A DNA stretch of 25,921 bases. Origin: DATGFB01 sp032160545 (GTDB lineage Bacteria > Actinomycetota > Actinomycetes > Mycobacteriales > Jatrophihabitantaceae). Below are positions 7,175-17,081 of this stretch, one piece after another (positions within the stretch are counted from its first letter, which is position 1; each line of letters starts with the position of its first letter). The translations under genes were made by a program, and so were the position numbers. The notes under the pieces were generated by a model. The model saw nothing but the letters and a program-made list of their open reading frames with translations. It was not told where the DNA came from and made no database searches. The stretch covers positions 1 to 25,921 of the forward strand of contig JAVHVN010000214.1 in NCBI GenBank assembly GCA_032160545.1, in the 5' to 3' direction.

Positions 7175-8284
7175 ATGACGGCACGGGCGGCGTCCGGTGC
7201 CGCACTCGCGTCAGCCGCCGGGCCGACCGGACGCGCCGAGCTTGCGATTCTCGACGTCGGCGACCCGCGCTGGGTCGACTACGTCTGCGGCCATCCGGCC
7301 GCGACCCCGTTCCACCACCAGTCATGGGTCGGTCTGGTCAGCGAGTCCTACCGGTTCCCGGCCTTCGCGGCGGCCGTGCTGGATACGCGCGGCGACGTGA
7401 TCGCGGGGATCCCGATCGTCGAGGTGCGGCACAGACCGTCGCGGCCCCGGTGGGTGGCGCTGCCGTTCACGGACCACTGCCCGCCGCTGGTGACCACCGC
7501 CGACGGCGAGGCGGCGTTGCAGGCCGGGTTGCGGTACGCGCTCGCGTCGTCCGGTGCGAGATCGATGGAGGTACGCGGCGAGCTGACCGGCGTGTCCGCT
7601 CACCAGGTCGGCGTCCGGCATCTCCTGCGGCTCGACCGCGACGAGGGGGCCGTGTTCGCCGGCTTCCACGCCTCGCAGGTGAAGCGCAACATCCGCCGCG
7701 CGCAGCGCGCGCACGTGACGGTGCGCCCCGGCACCCGCGAACAGGACCTCACCGAGACCTTCTACCGCCTGCACCTGATGACGCGCCGAAGGCAGGGCGT
7801 CCCGGTCCAGCCGCGGCGCTTCTTCGTCATGCTGTGGCACAGGGTCCTGGCCCAGGGCTACGGCACCGTGTTGATCGCCGAACACGACGGACGCCCCGTG
7901 GCCGCCGCGGTGTTCCTGCGGCACAACGCCACGCTGATCTACAAGTACGGCGCCTCGGACGCGGCGGCGTGGTCACTGCGGCCGAACCACGCGCTGTTCT
8001 GGCATGCGATCCGGGACGGGTGCGCGGCCGGTGACTCGTGGCTCGACTGGGGCCGCAGCGATGCGGGCAACCATGGCCTGCGCGCGTTCAAGGCTTCGTG
8101 GGGTGCCGAGGAACTGCCGCTCGTCCATTCGGTGCTGCGCGCCGATGGGGCGGCTTCGGGTTTCCGCACCGGTCGACGGCTCGCGCCGTCCAGGGCCTCG
8201 ACGGCTGCCGGAGCATTGATCAGCCACAGCCCGCCATTGGTGTGCCGGATCGCCGGCCGGACGCTGTACCGCTACACCGCGTGA
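7157..8284 (+). CDS. GNAT / FemAB-like acyl- or aminoacyl-transferase
   Basis: 375 residues from the ATG at 7157; the ATG at 7175, 6 codons on, is equally possible, as both lie in the tandem repeat without a Shine-Dalgarno sequence. The protein has the double-GNAT layout of the FemAB/BioF2-like acetyltransferase group: FHASQVKRNIRRAQRAHVTV at about residues 170-190, FYRLHLMTRRRQGVPVQPRRFF at about 200, and the C-terminal DWGRSDAGNHGLRAFKASWGAEELPL at about 297-322. FemAB relatives move aminoacyl or acyl groups onto peptidoglycan precursors or cell-surface glycans. Related proteins also occur in exopolysaccharide clusters with polysaccharide deacetylases and ATP-grasp enzymes, which fits this operon. 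It is the last gene of the operon and faces the dehydrogenase gene at an 18-nt gap. Confidence 0.82.
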   Translation: MTRDDAMTARAASGAALASAAGPTGRAELAILDVGDPRWVDYVCGHPAATPFHHQSWVGLVSESYRFPAFAAAVLDTRGDVIAGIPIVEVRHRPSRPRWVALPFTDHCPPLVTTADGEAALQAGLRYALASSGARSMEVRGELTGVSAHQVGVRHLLRLDRDEGAVFAGFHASQVKRNIRRAQRAHVTVRPGTREQDLTETFYRLHLMTRRRQGVPVQPRRFFVMLWHRVLAQGYGTVLIAEHDGRPVAAAVFLRHNATLIYKYGASDAAAWSLRPNHALFWHAIRDGCAAGDSWLDWGRSDAGNHGLRAFKASWGAEELPLVHSVLRADGAASGFRTGRRLAPSRASTAAGALISHSPPLVCRIAGRTLYRYTA

Positions 8285-8302
8285 GAGGGTGCCGCTGCGG
8301 CG

Positions 8303-9487
8303 TCAGACCGGGTCGATCGACTCGCCCGCGGTGCGCGCCGGATCGACGAGGATCTTGGCGTGCGCATCGGGGTCACCGAGCGCGGTGAACGCCGCCTCGA
8401 CACCCTCCAGCCCGACGACGCCGGTGACCACCGGTGCCGCGTTGACCTTGCCGTCGGCGAGCAGGTGCAGCGTGTCGCGGAACTCGAGCGGGGTGTAGCC
8501 GAGGACGAACCGCAGCTCGACCTCCTTGTTGATCGCCATGACGGGGCGGATGCGATCGGGCTGCATGCAGACACCCACCACGACCACGCGCGAGAACAGC
8601 GGTGCGTCGGCGATGACGCGGTCGAGCATTCCGGGGACGCCGACACACTCGAAGATCACCGGGTGCTTCGGCGTGGCTGCGCCGACCGCCTCCGCGGCGC
8701 GCCACACCTGCCACCACGGGACGAACGGCAGGCGGCGCAGCTTCTCGACGGTGCCCACGGCGAGGTCGAAGACCTCCGCCGCGGTCGCGAGGTGGCCGCG
8801 CCCCGGCGTCGCGGCGAACGGCGCGGTCTCGCCCGGGTCGACGACGACGTCGGCCCCGACTGCCGTCGCCAGCGCACGTCGCCCGGGGGAGAGGTCGCTC
8901 GCCACGACGGTGCGCACACCGGTCGCCTTGAGCATGGCGACGACGGCCAGGCCGATCGGACCGCACCCGATCACCACCGCCACCTGGTTCTTGCCGACGT
9001 CGCCGCGCCGGACCGCGTGCAGCGCGACGGCCATCGGCTCGGTGAGCGCCGCGACGTCCGTCGGCAACCCGTTCGGCACGGGCAGGGCGAGCGACTCCTC
9101 GACGAGCATCTGCTCGGCGTAGCCGCCCGGCGCGTGCACGGACAACCCGGTGGGGTGCACCGCGCCGTCGCGGCGCAGCAACGGCATCGCGACGACGCGG
9201 GTGCCGGCTGCCGGCGCACCCCGGGGCGCGCGACCGCGCCGACCCGACTCGAGCACCTCCCCGCAGAACTCGTGCCCCAGAACGACTTGCTGGTCGGAGC
9301 GGAAGATCCCGTCGTAGCCGACCTCGGCGGTGACCTCGGCGAGCTCGTCGCAATGGTGGCGTGCGTGCAGGTCGGAACCACAGATGCCGCAGCGCAGCAC
9401 CCGCACGAGCAGGTGACCCGGTTCGGGCCGCGGGTCAGGGAGTTCGGTGACCTCGAGAACGGCGTCCGTGCAGGTGACTGCCCTCAT
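8303..9487 (-). CDS. Zinc-dependent MDR-family alcohol/polyol dehydrogenase
   Basis: 394 residues. Catalytic zinc ligands are present: Cys36 in CGICGSD, His72-Glu73 in GHEF, and Glu150 in TEPMAVALHAV. The Rossmann motif is GCGPIG (174-179), and Asp198 at the end of the second strand favours NAD over NADP. The four-cysteine structural zinc loop usual in tetrameric members is missing; the corresponding region is a short Arg/Gly/Ala loop. There is also an insert of about 40 residues (about 231-273, including RLPFVPWWQVWRAAEAV) before the strand VIFECVG. It probably oxidises a secondary alcohol, but the substrate is unknown. The start at 9487 has no clear ribosome binding site. It lies downstream of the glgB operon on the same strand, separated by a palindromic element, so it is probably transcribed separately. 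Confidence 0.85.
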   Translation of the reverse strand: MRAVTCTDAVLEVTELPDPRPEPGHLLVRVLRCGICGSDLHARHHCDELAEVTAEVGYDGIFRSDQQVVLGHEFCGEVLESGRRGRAPRGAPAAGTRVVAMPLLRRDGAVHPTGLSVHAPGGYAEQMLVEESLALPVPNGLPTDVAALTEPMAVALHAVRRGDVGKNQVAVVIGCGPIGLAVVAMLKATGVRTVVASDLSPGRRALATAVGADVVVDPGETAPFAATPGRGHLATAAEVFDLAVGTVEKLRRLPFVPWWQVWRAAEAVGAATPKHPVIFECVGVPGMLDRVIADAPLFSRVVVVGVCMQPDRIRPVMAINKEVELRFVLGYTPLEFRDTLHLLADGKVNAAPVVTGVVGLEGVEAAFTALGDPDAHAKILVDPARTAGESIDPV

Positions 9488-9526
9488 GCCGGCCGAGTCT
9501 GCTGGCTACGCGTCCGGCCCGCCACG

Positions 9527-9558
9527 CGAACGACCCCCCACCCGAACGACCCCCACCC
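9527..9558. repeat. Short direct repeat upstream of the dehydrogenase
   Basis: Two nearly adjacent copies of CGAACGACCCCC followed by ACCC (one extra C in the first copy), starting at 9527 and 9543. It may be promoter-linked or simple C-rich slippage; no promoter elements are recognisable around it. Confidence 0.35.
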
Positions 9559-9564
9559 ACCCAA

Positions 9565-9613
9565 GATCAAGAGATCTGCTCCGTCGAATATCGACCAAAT
9601 CGATCTCTTGATC
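9565..9613 (-). terminator. Nested palindrome at the glgB 3' end, possible terminator or dispersed palindromic element
   Basis: Perfect 12-bp arms GATCAAGAGATC (9565-9576) and GATCTCTTGATC (9602-9613) around a 25-nt loop. The loop itself contains a smaller palindrome, GTCGA, ATA, TCGAC (9583-9595). The outer stem begins inside the glgB stop codon. On the minus strand no clear T-run follows, so it may act as a Rho-dependent pause or RNA-stability element; alternatively it is a repetitive extragenic palindrome. Confidence 0.5.
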
Positions 9614-11840
9614 ACGGGAGGGGGGCAGCGGGGCCGTCGTAGCGCAGCCAGAGTGCACCGAGCGGCGGAACGCGTAGCGTCGCCGACGCCGGCAGGCCGT
9701 GCCATGGCTCCTGCGTCGCCACGACGCCGCCGAAGTTGCCGACACCCGAGCCGAAGTAGATGTCGGCATCGGTGTTCAGCACCTCTGTCCAGCGGCCCGC
9801 TGCGGGCAGCCCGACGCGGTAGTTCTCGTGCGGCATGGCCGAGAAGTTCGCGACGCAGGCCAGCACCGAGCCGCCCGCACCGGCGCCGCGTCCGCCCGCG
9901 TGCGCACCACCAGCCCCATCGCCGAAACGCAGGAACGAGTAGACGTTGCCCTGCGCGTCGTTCGCGTCGATCCACCGGAAGCCATCGGGCGTCGTGTCGC
10001 GCGACCACAGCGCATCGGTCTCGACGTAGAGGTGGTTGAGGTCGCTGACGAGCCGCGCGATGCCGCGGTGGTCGGGGGAGTCGAGCAGCCACCAGTCCAG
10101 CGACCGGCTCTCGGCCCACTCGCCGCCCTGCCCGAACTCCTGCCCCATGAACAGCAGCTGCTTGCCGGGGTGCGCCCACATGTAGGCGTAGAGGGTGCGC
10201 AGTGTCGCCAGCTGCTGCCAACGGTCGCCCGGGATCTTGTTCAGCAGCGAGCCCTTGCCGTGCACGACCTCGTCGTGCGACAGCGGCAGGACGAAGTTCT
10301 CGGAATACGCGTACATCATCGAGAACGTCAGCTCGTTGTGGTGGTACTGCCGGTGGATCGGCTGGTGGCTGATGTAACTCAGCGTGTCGTGCATCCAGCC
10401 CATGTCCCACTTGAAGCCGAAGCCGAGACCACCGAGGTGCGCCGGACGGGTGACTCCCGGCCACGACGTCGACTCCTCCGCGATCGTGACGACGCCGGGG
10501 ACCCGCTTGTAGACGGTGGCATTCATCTCCTGCAGGAAGGCGACCGCTTCGAGGTTCTCGCGCCCGCCGTACTGGTTGGGCTCCCACTCGCCGTCCTTGC
10601 GCGAGTAGTCGAGGTAGAGCATCGACGCGACCGCGTCGACGCGCAGGCCGTCGATGTGGAACTCCTCGAGCCAGAACAGCGCGTTGGCGACGAGGAAGTT
10701 GCGTACCTCGCTGCGGCCGAAGTTGAAGACGTACGTTCCCCAGTCCGGCTGTTCACCACGCCGCGGGTCGGCGTGCTCGTACAGCGGCGTCCCGTCGAAG
10801 CGCGCGAGCGCCCATGCGTCCTTGGGGAAGTGCGCCGGCACCCAATCGACGATCACACCGATGCCGTTCTGGTGCAGCGTGTCGACGAGCTGCCGGAAGT
10901 CGTCCGGAGATCCGAAGCGTGCGGTCGGCGCGTAGTACGACGACACCTGGTAGCCCCAGGACCCGCCGAAGGGATGCTCGGCAACCGGGAGGAACTCGAC
11001 GTGCGTGAAGCCGTGGTCGCGCACGTGCGTGACGAGCTGGTCCGCGAGCTCCCGGTAACTCAGGCCGAGCCGCCAGGAGCCGAGGTGCACCTCGTAGATC
11101 GACATCGGCGCGGCATGCCACGGCGTGCGGGCCCGGCGCTCGAGCCACTCGGCGTCGCGCCACCGGTGCGTCGGGGTGTGGACGACCGACGCGGTCGCGG
11201 GCGGAACCTCGGTAGCGAACGCCATCGGGTCGGCCTTGTCGCGCCACACGTTGTCGGCGCCGAGGATCTGGTACTTGTACCGGCAGCCGTCGCCGACGTC
11301 GGGGACGAACAGCTCCCAGACGCCGGACGACCCGAGCGAGCGCATCGGCAGGGCGCGCCCGGACCAGTAGTCGAAGTCGCCGAGCACGCGGACGCCCTGG
11401 GCGCTGGGCGCCCATACCGCGAACGAGGTGCCGGTGACGATCCCGCCGGGGGTGTCGTACGTGCGCACGTGCGCGCCAAGCACGTCCCAGAGGTTCTCGT
11501 GGCGCCCCTCGCCGATCAGGTATATGTCCATTTCGCCGAGCGTCGGCAGCCACCGGTACGGGTCGTCGACGAGATGCGGCTGGTCGCCGTAGTCGACACA
11601 CAGCCGGTAGTCGGTCGACGACCCGTCGAGCATGCCTTCGAAGACGCCGCCGTCGTGGATGCGCCGCATCGGCACCTTGGTCTCGCCGGCCACGACGTCG
11701 ACCGCGGCGGCCTCGGGCCGCAGCGTGCGGATCACGGTGCGGTTCGGTCCCGCCGGGTGCGCGCCGAGCACGCCGTGCGGGTTGTGGTGGGTGCCTGCGA
11801 CGAGCCGGTCGAGCTCCTCGCGCTGGATCGTCGTGGTCAT
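9612..11840 (-). CDS. glgB: 1,4-alpha-glucan branching enzyme GlgB
   Basis: 742 residues, normal for GlgB. It cuts alpha-1,4 chains and rejoins them as alpha-1,6 branches on glycogen or alpha-glucan. The start ATG at 11840 overlaps the mak stop in ATGA and follows GAGGGAG. The same frame is open further upstream only as an out-of-frame shadow of mak. The N-terminus has the GlgB N-domain (LDRLVAGTHHNPHGVLGAHP) followed by a CBM48 domain (TSFAVWAPSAQGVRVLGDF). The GH13 catalytic residues are intact: Asp402 (GLRVDAVASML), Glu455 (TIAEESTSWPG) and the Asp of LSHDEVVHGK. The spacing of 53 residues between nucleophile and acid/base matches the E. coli enzyme. It is the last gene of the glgE operon, branching the polymer that GlgE makes. 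Confidence 0.97.
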   Translation of the reverse strand: MTTTIQREELDRLVAGTHHNPHGVLGAHPAGPNRTVIRTLRPEAAAVDVVAGETKVPMRRIHDGGVFEGMLDGSSTDYRLCVDYGDQPHLVDDPYRWLPTLGEMDIYLIGEGRHENLWDVLGAHVRTYDTPGGIVTGTSFAVWAPSAQGVRVLGDFDYWSGRALPMRSLGSSGVWELFVPDVGDGCRYKYQILGADNVWRDKADPMAFATEVPPATASVVHTPTHRWRDAEWLERRARTPWHAAPMSIYEVHLGSWRLGLSYRELADQLVTHVRDHGFTHVEFLPVAEHPFGGSWGYQVSSYYAPTARFGSPDDFRQLVDTLHQNGIGVIVDWVPAHFPKDAWALARFDGTPLYEHADPRRGEQPDWGTYVFNFGRSEVRNFLVANALFWLEEFHIDGLRVDAVASMLYLDYSRKDGEWEPNQYGGRENLEAVAFLQEMNATVYKRVPGVVTIAEESTSWPGVTRPAHLGGLGFGFKWDMGWMHDTLSYISHQPIHRQYHHNELTFSMMYAYSENFVLPLSHDEVVHGKGSLLNKIPGDRWQQLATLRTLYAYMWAHPGKQLLFMGQEFGQGGEWAESRSLDWWLLDSPDHRGIARLVSDLNHLYVETDALWSRDTTPDGFRWIDANDAQGNVYSFLRFGDGAGGAHAGGRGAGAGGSVLACVANFSAMPHENYRVGLPAAGRWTEVLNTDADIYFGSGVGNFGGVVATQEPWHGLPASATLRVPPLGALWLRYDGPAAPLP

Positions 11841-13212
11841 CGCGCTCCCTCGGGTTCGGCAAGGCGGGCCAGTGACGCGAGCGGGATGGGCAGCCAGGTC
11901 GGTCGGTTGCGCGCCTCGTACACGGCTTCGTAGACCGCCTTGTCGGCCTCGAACGCCCGCAGTACGGCCGAGTGCGCGCGCGGGTCGGAGCCGGCCGCGT
12001 CCGCGTACCCGTCGCAGAACGCCGCCCGGTTGCGGGTCGTCCACTCGTCGGCGCGATAGGCCAGCTGGGCTTCGGCGCCGCCCTCGATGAGGCGGTGGTG
12101 CCCGGCGTACGCGAACGAGCGCAGCATGCCCGCGATGTCGCGCAGCGGGGTGTCGGGCAGCCGCCGGTCGGCCAGCGCGGCCATCGGCTCACCCTCGAAA
12201 TCGATGAGCACCCACCGGTGGACCGTGCGCAGCGCCTGCCCGAGATGCAGGTCGCCGTGGATGCGCTGGAGCACCAGTTCCGACGTCGCTTCCGCGAACT
12301 CGTCGTAGAGCGCCCGCAGACCCGGGGCCAGGTCGTCGAGCTCGGCCACCACGTCGCGGGCAGCCTCGAGGCGGCTGCGCATCGCGATGGCGCGCTCGCG
12401 GATCGCGTCGTGCACGGCCGGTGTCGTGCCGAAGGCGGCGGCCAGGTCGGCGTGCGTCTCGGCGATCGCGACGCCCAACCGCCACGCCTCACCGGCGAAA
12501 TCCCCGCCGGCCTCCTCGGCGTGCAGGTCGGCCTCGGCGAGCAGGTCGCGGACGCTCGCCTTGGCGAGTTCCCACCCGTCGGTGGCGGTGGTCATGAACT
12601 CCTGCGCCATCGCCAGCGAGTACGGCTCGCCGTCGATGTCGCACTCGACGGAACCGAGGAGCCGGGCGACGTGCTTGCCGCCGAACTCGCCGAGTGCCGC
12701 GTGGATCTCGATGTCGGGGTTGATGCCCGGCTGCAGGCGCCGGAACACCTTCACGATGACCTGATCGTCGAAGCGCAGCGACGTGTTGGACTGCTCGGCC
12801 GTCAGCACCAGGCTCTGGCCCTCGAGCGGGATCTCGTCCGGCGCTACGTAACGGCGGAACCGCAGCGATCCCTCGGCGAGGTCGTCGCTGATGTTGCGCA
12901 GCCAGGCGCCGGTGATGTCCTTGTCATGCAGCGCGTCGTAGACCCACGCCGGGCCGTCGCCGCTCTCGACGGTGCCGAGCAGGACGTGCTCGAGGGTCTC
13001 GCTCGGAGCGGTGTGGGCCACCAACGGCAGCTGGTAGGTCTCAACGTCGCCGTCCTCGTACACGACCTGAGCGGTCCAGACCTCGGTCTGCGCCCCGTCG
13101 CCGAACGCGGTCAGCAATCGCACGGACACCTTGCCGCTGCGGCCCTTGCCTGCGAACCACCGCTGGTTGGGCAGCCACCGTTCGACGAGGGGCTGCAACG
13201 CGCTCTGCTCGA

Positions 13213-13216
<4 letters not shown>
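11837..13216 (-). CDS. mak: Maltokinase (maltose 1-kinase)
   Basis: 459 residues. It phosphorylates maltose with ATP to alpha-maltose 1-phosphate, the donor used by GlgE. The start is GTG at 13216, overlapping the treS stop as GTGA and preceded by AGGAGGT, a strong ribosome binding site. The fold is of the aminoglycoside-phosphotransferase/kinase type: N-terminal lobe beginning with the family motif RWFAGKGR (residues 19-26), catalytic loop IHGDLHLGQ (Asp322), and metal-binding LIDFEGEP (Asp339). These are the signatures of mycobacterial Pep2/Mak. It is a separate gene rather than a TreS-Pep2 fusion. Its position between treS and glgB fits the enzyme order of the pathway. Confidence 0.95.
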
Positions 13217-14954
<1,738 letters not shown>

Positions 14955-14958
<4 letters not shown>

Positions 14959-16952
14959 GCGTTGCCCCGGACGGCGAAGACGTGGGCGGGCTGGAAGTGC
15001 GGGTCGAGGCGCACGTAGTTGCGCGACCCCCACTGGTACTCGGCCCCGGTGAGCAGGTCGCGGACGGTGAAGCCGGCATCCCAGGTCATGCCGAGGGCCT
15101 CCAGATCGATGGTGACGGTCGCTTCCTGCGGTTCGCGCGGGTCGACGGTGCACACGACGAGCACCGTGTCGCCGGTGTCGGGGTCGCACTTGCTGAAGGC
15201 GGTCAGCTGGTCGTTGTCCACCGAGTGGAAGCGCAGGTTGCGTAATTGCTGCAGGGCGGGGTGCTCGCGCCGGATGCGATTCAGCTTCGCGAGGAACGGG
15301 GCGAGCGAACGACCGTCGGCGATGGCGCCCGCGAAGTCACGGGGACGCAGCTGATATTTCTCCGAATCGAGGTACTCCTCGCTGCCGGGCTTCGCATTGA
15401 GGTGCTCGTACAGCTCGTAACCGCTGTAGACGCCCCAGGTCGGGGAGAGCATCGCCGCCAGCACCGCGCGGATCGCGAACGCGGCGGGGCCGCCGTGCAC
15501 CAGGTAGTCGTGCAGGATGTCCGGCGTGTTGACGAAGAAGTTCGGACGCATGCACGCGGCCGACTCCACCAGCTCCTGGGCGTACTGCTCGATCTCCTCT
15601 TTCGTGTTGCGCCAGGTGAAATAGGTGTAGCTCTGGTGGAAGCCCACCTTGGCGAGCTCGTGCATCATCGCCGGCCGGGTGAACGCCTCGGCGAGGAACA
15701 GCACCTCGGGATGGGTCTTCTTGACCTCGGCGATGAGCCACTGCCAGAAGTTGATCGGCTTGGTGTGCGGGTTGTCGACGCGGAAGATCGTGACGCCCGT
15801 CGAGATCCAGAACTCGATGATCCGCAGGCACTCGGCGGACAGGCCGGCCGGGTCGTTGTCGAAGTTGATCGGGTAGATGTCCTGGTACTTCTTCGGCGGG
15901 TTCTCGGCGTACGCGATGGTCCCGTCGGGCTTGGTCGTGAACCATTCGGGGTGCGTGGTGACCCAGGGGTGGTCCGGCGCGGCCTGTAGCGCGAAGTCCA
16001 GCGCCACCTCCATGCCGAGCTCGTTGGCGCGCCGGACGAGCGCGGTGAAGTCGGTCATCGTGCCGAGGTCGGGATGGATCGCGTCGTGGCCGCCGTGGCG
16101 GGAGCCGATGGCCCAAGGGGAGCCGACGTCCCAGCTCGCGGCGACGAGCGAGTTGTTCGGCCCCTTGCGGTTGACCTCACCGATCGGGTGGATCGGCGGC
16201 AGGTAGACGACGTCGAACCCGAGCGAGGCGACGTAGTCGAGGTGCTCGGTGGCGTCCTTCAACGTCCCGTGCCGGGCCGGTCGCGCCGGCGCGAGCGGGT
16301 CGCCCGCGAGCTGCGCCCCGATCGACCGCGGGAAGAACTCGTACCAGGACCCGAAGAGCGCGCGCGGTCGGTCGACCCACAGCCGGTACTGGGGGGACCG
16401 GGTCACCAGCTCGCGGATCGGGTTGGCGTGCACGAGCCGCTGCAGGTAGTCGTCGAGCGCCGGGGCGGCCCGGTGCGCGACGTCGAGGGTGGTGTCGCGC
16501 AGGGCGGTGGCCGCCGCGAGCGCGCGCGGGCGCTCGGCCTTCGGAAGCGCCCGCGCCAGCCGCTCGAACAGCCGCGCGCCGCCCTCGAAGTCGTTGGCCA
16601 GATCATCGGCGCCCTGCCCGGCGTCCAGCTTCACGGTGACGGTGTGCTGCCAGGTGCCGAGCGGGTCGCTCCAGGCCTCGATGCTGAACGACCACATACC
16701 GGGCTGGTCGGGGACCAGGTCGGCGTGCCAGCGATCGGTGCCGGGCAGGCCCGGCTCCATCCGCCGGGGTGCGTGCCGGCGGCCGGACGGGTCGCGGACG
16801 ACCACGCTGGCGCCGAGGGCGTCGTGCCCCTCGCGGAACACGGTCGCTGACACCGGCACGTGCTCGCCCACGACGGCTCGGGCGGGGAACTCCCCGGAGA
16901 CCGTCGATCCGACGACGGGGGAGATGTCGGTGAGTCCGAGTCGGCCAACCAC
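14955..16952 (-). CDS. glgE: Maltosyltransferase GlgE (alpha-1,4-glucan:maltose-1-phosphate maltosyltransferase)
   Basis: 665 residues. It extends linear alpha-1,4-glucan with maltose 1-phosphate and releases phosphate. The frame is open to 17177, but the GTG at 16952 is chosen because it gives the family N-terminus (VGRLGLTDISPVV), has a TANNNT box 7 nt upstream, and places the catalytic residues at Asp393 (FRVDNPHTKP) and Glu422 (FLAEAFTRP), one position from those known for Streptomyces GlgE (394/423). A third conserved Asp is in NTPDIL, about residue 478. Domains in order: N-terminal beta-sandwich, helical region (about 100-190), GH13 barrel, C-terminal beta domain. It is the first gene of glgE-treS-mak-glgB and diverges from glgP. 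It is a known antimycobacterial target family. Confidence 0.96.
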
Positions 16953-16959
16953 GACTGCC

Positions 16960-16965
16960 ACCGTA
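16960..16965 (-). promoter_or_regulatory. -10 element for leaderless glgE transcript
   Basis: TACGGT on the minus strand, exactly 7 nt before the glgE GTG. This is the spacing expected when transcription begins at the first base of the start codon. No convincing -35 box is visible. Confidence 0.5.
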
Positions 16966-17068
16966 CCCACGAGGGGGATTCCCGTAAGCCTTGCGGGGAA
17001 TGCCGACGGCCAGCGGTGCCGGGCCCGCGAGATGGTCGGCACCCCAGCGCTCGCCCGGGTTCTGGTGC

Positions 17069-17074
17069 TAGCGT
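17069..17074 (+). promoter_or_regulatory. -10 element for leaderless glgP transcript
   Basis: TAGCGT exactly 7 nt before the glgP GTG at 17082, with no Shine-Dalgarno sequence between them. Together with the glgE box it makes a back-to-back divergent promoter pair about 100 bp apart. Half sites GGTGCC (17015-17020) and GGCACC (17038-17043) lie between them. Confidence 0.5.
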
Positions 17075-17081
17075 CGCGCCA

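Noticed and set aside
9699..11933. 744-codon open frame on the plus strand, antisense to glgB
   Set aside because: Val/Arg/His-rich shadow of the glgB codons with no domain signal.
11841..12044. N-terminal extension of glgB
   Set aside because: The extension is out-of-frame mak sequence; the ATGA overlap and ribosome site support the start at 11840.
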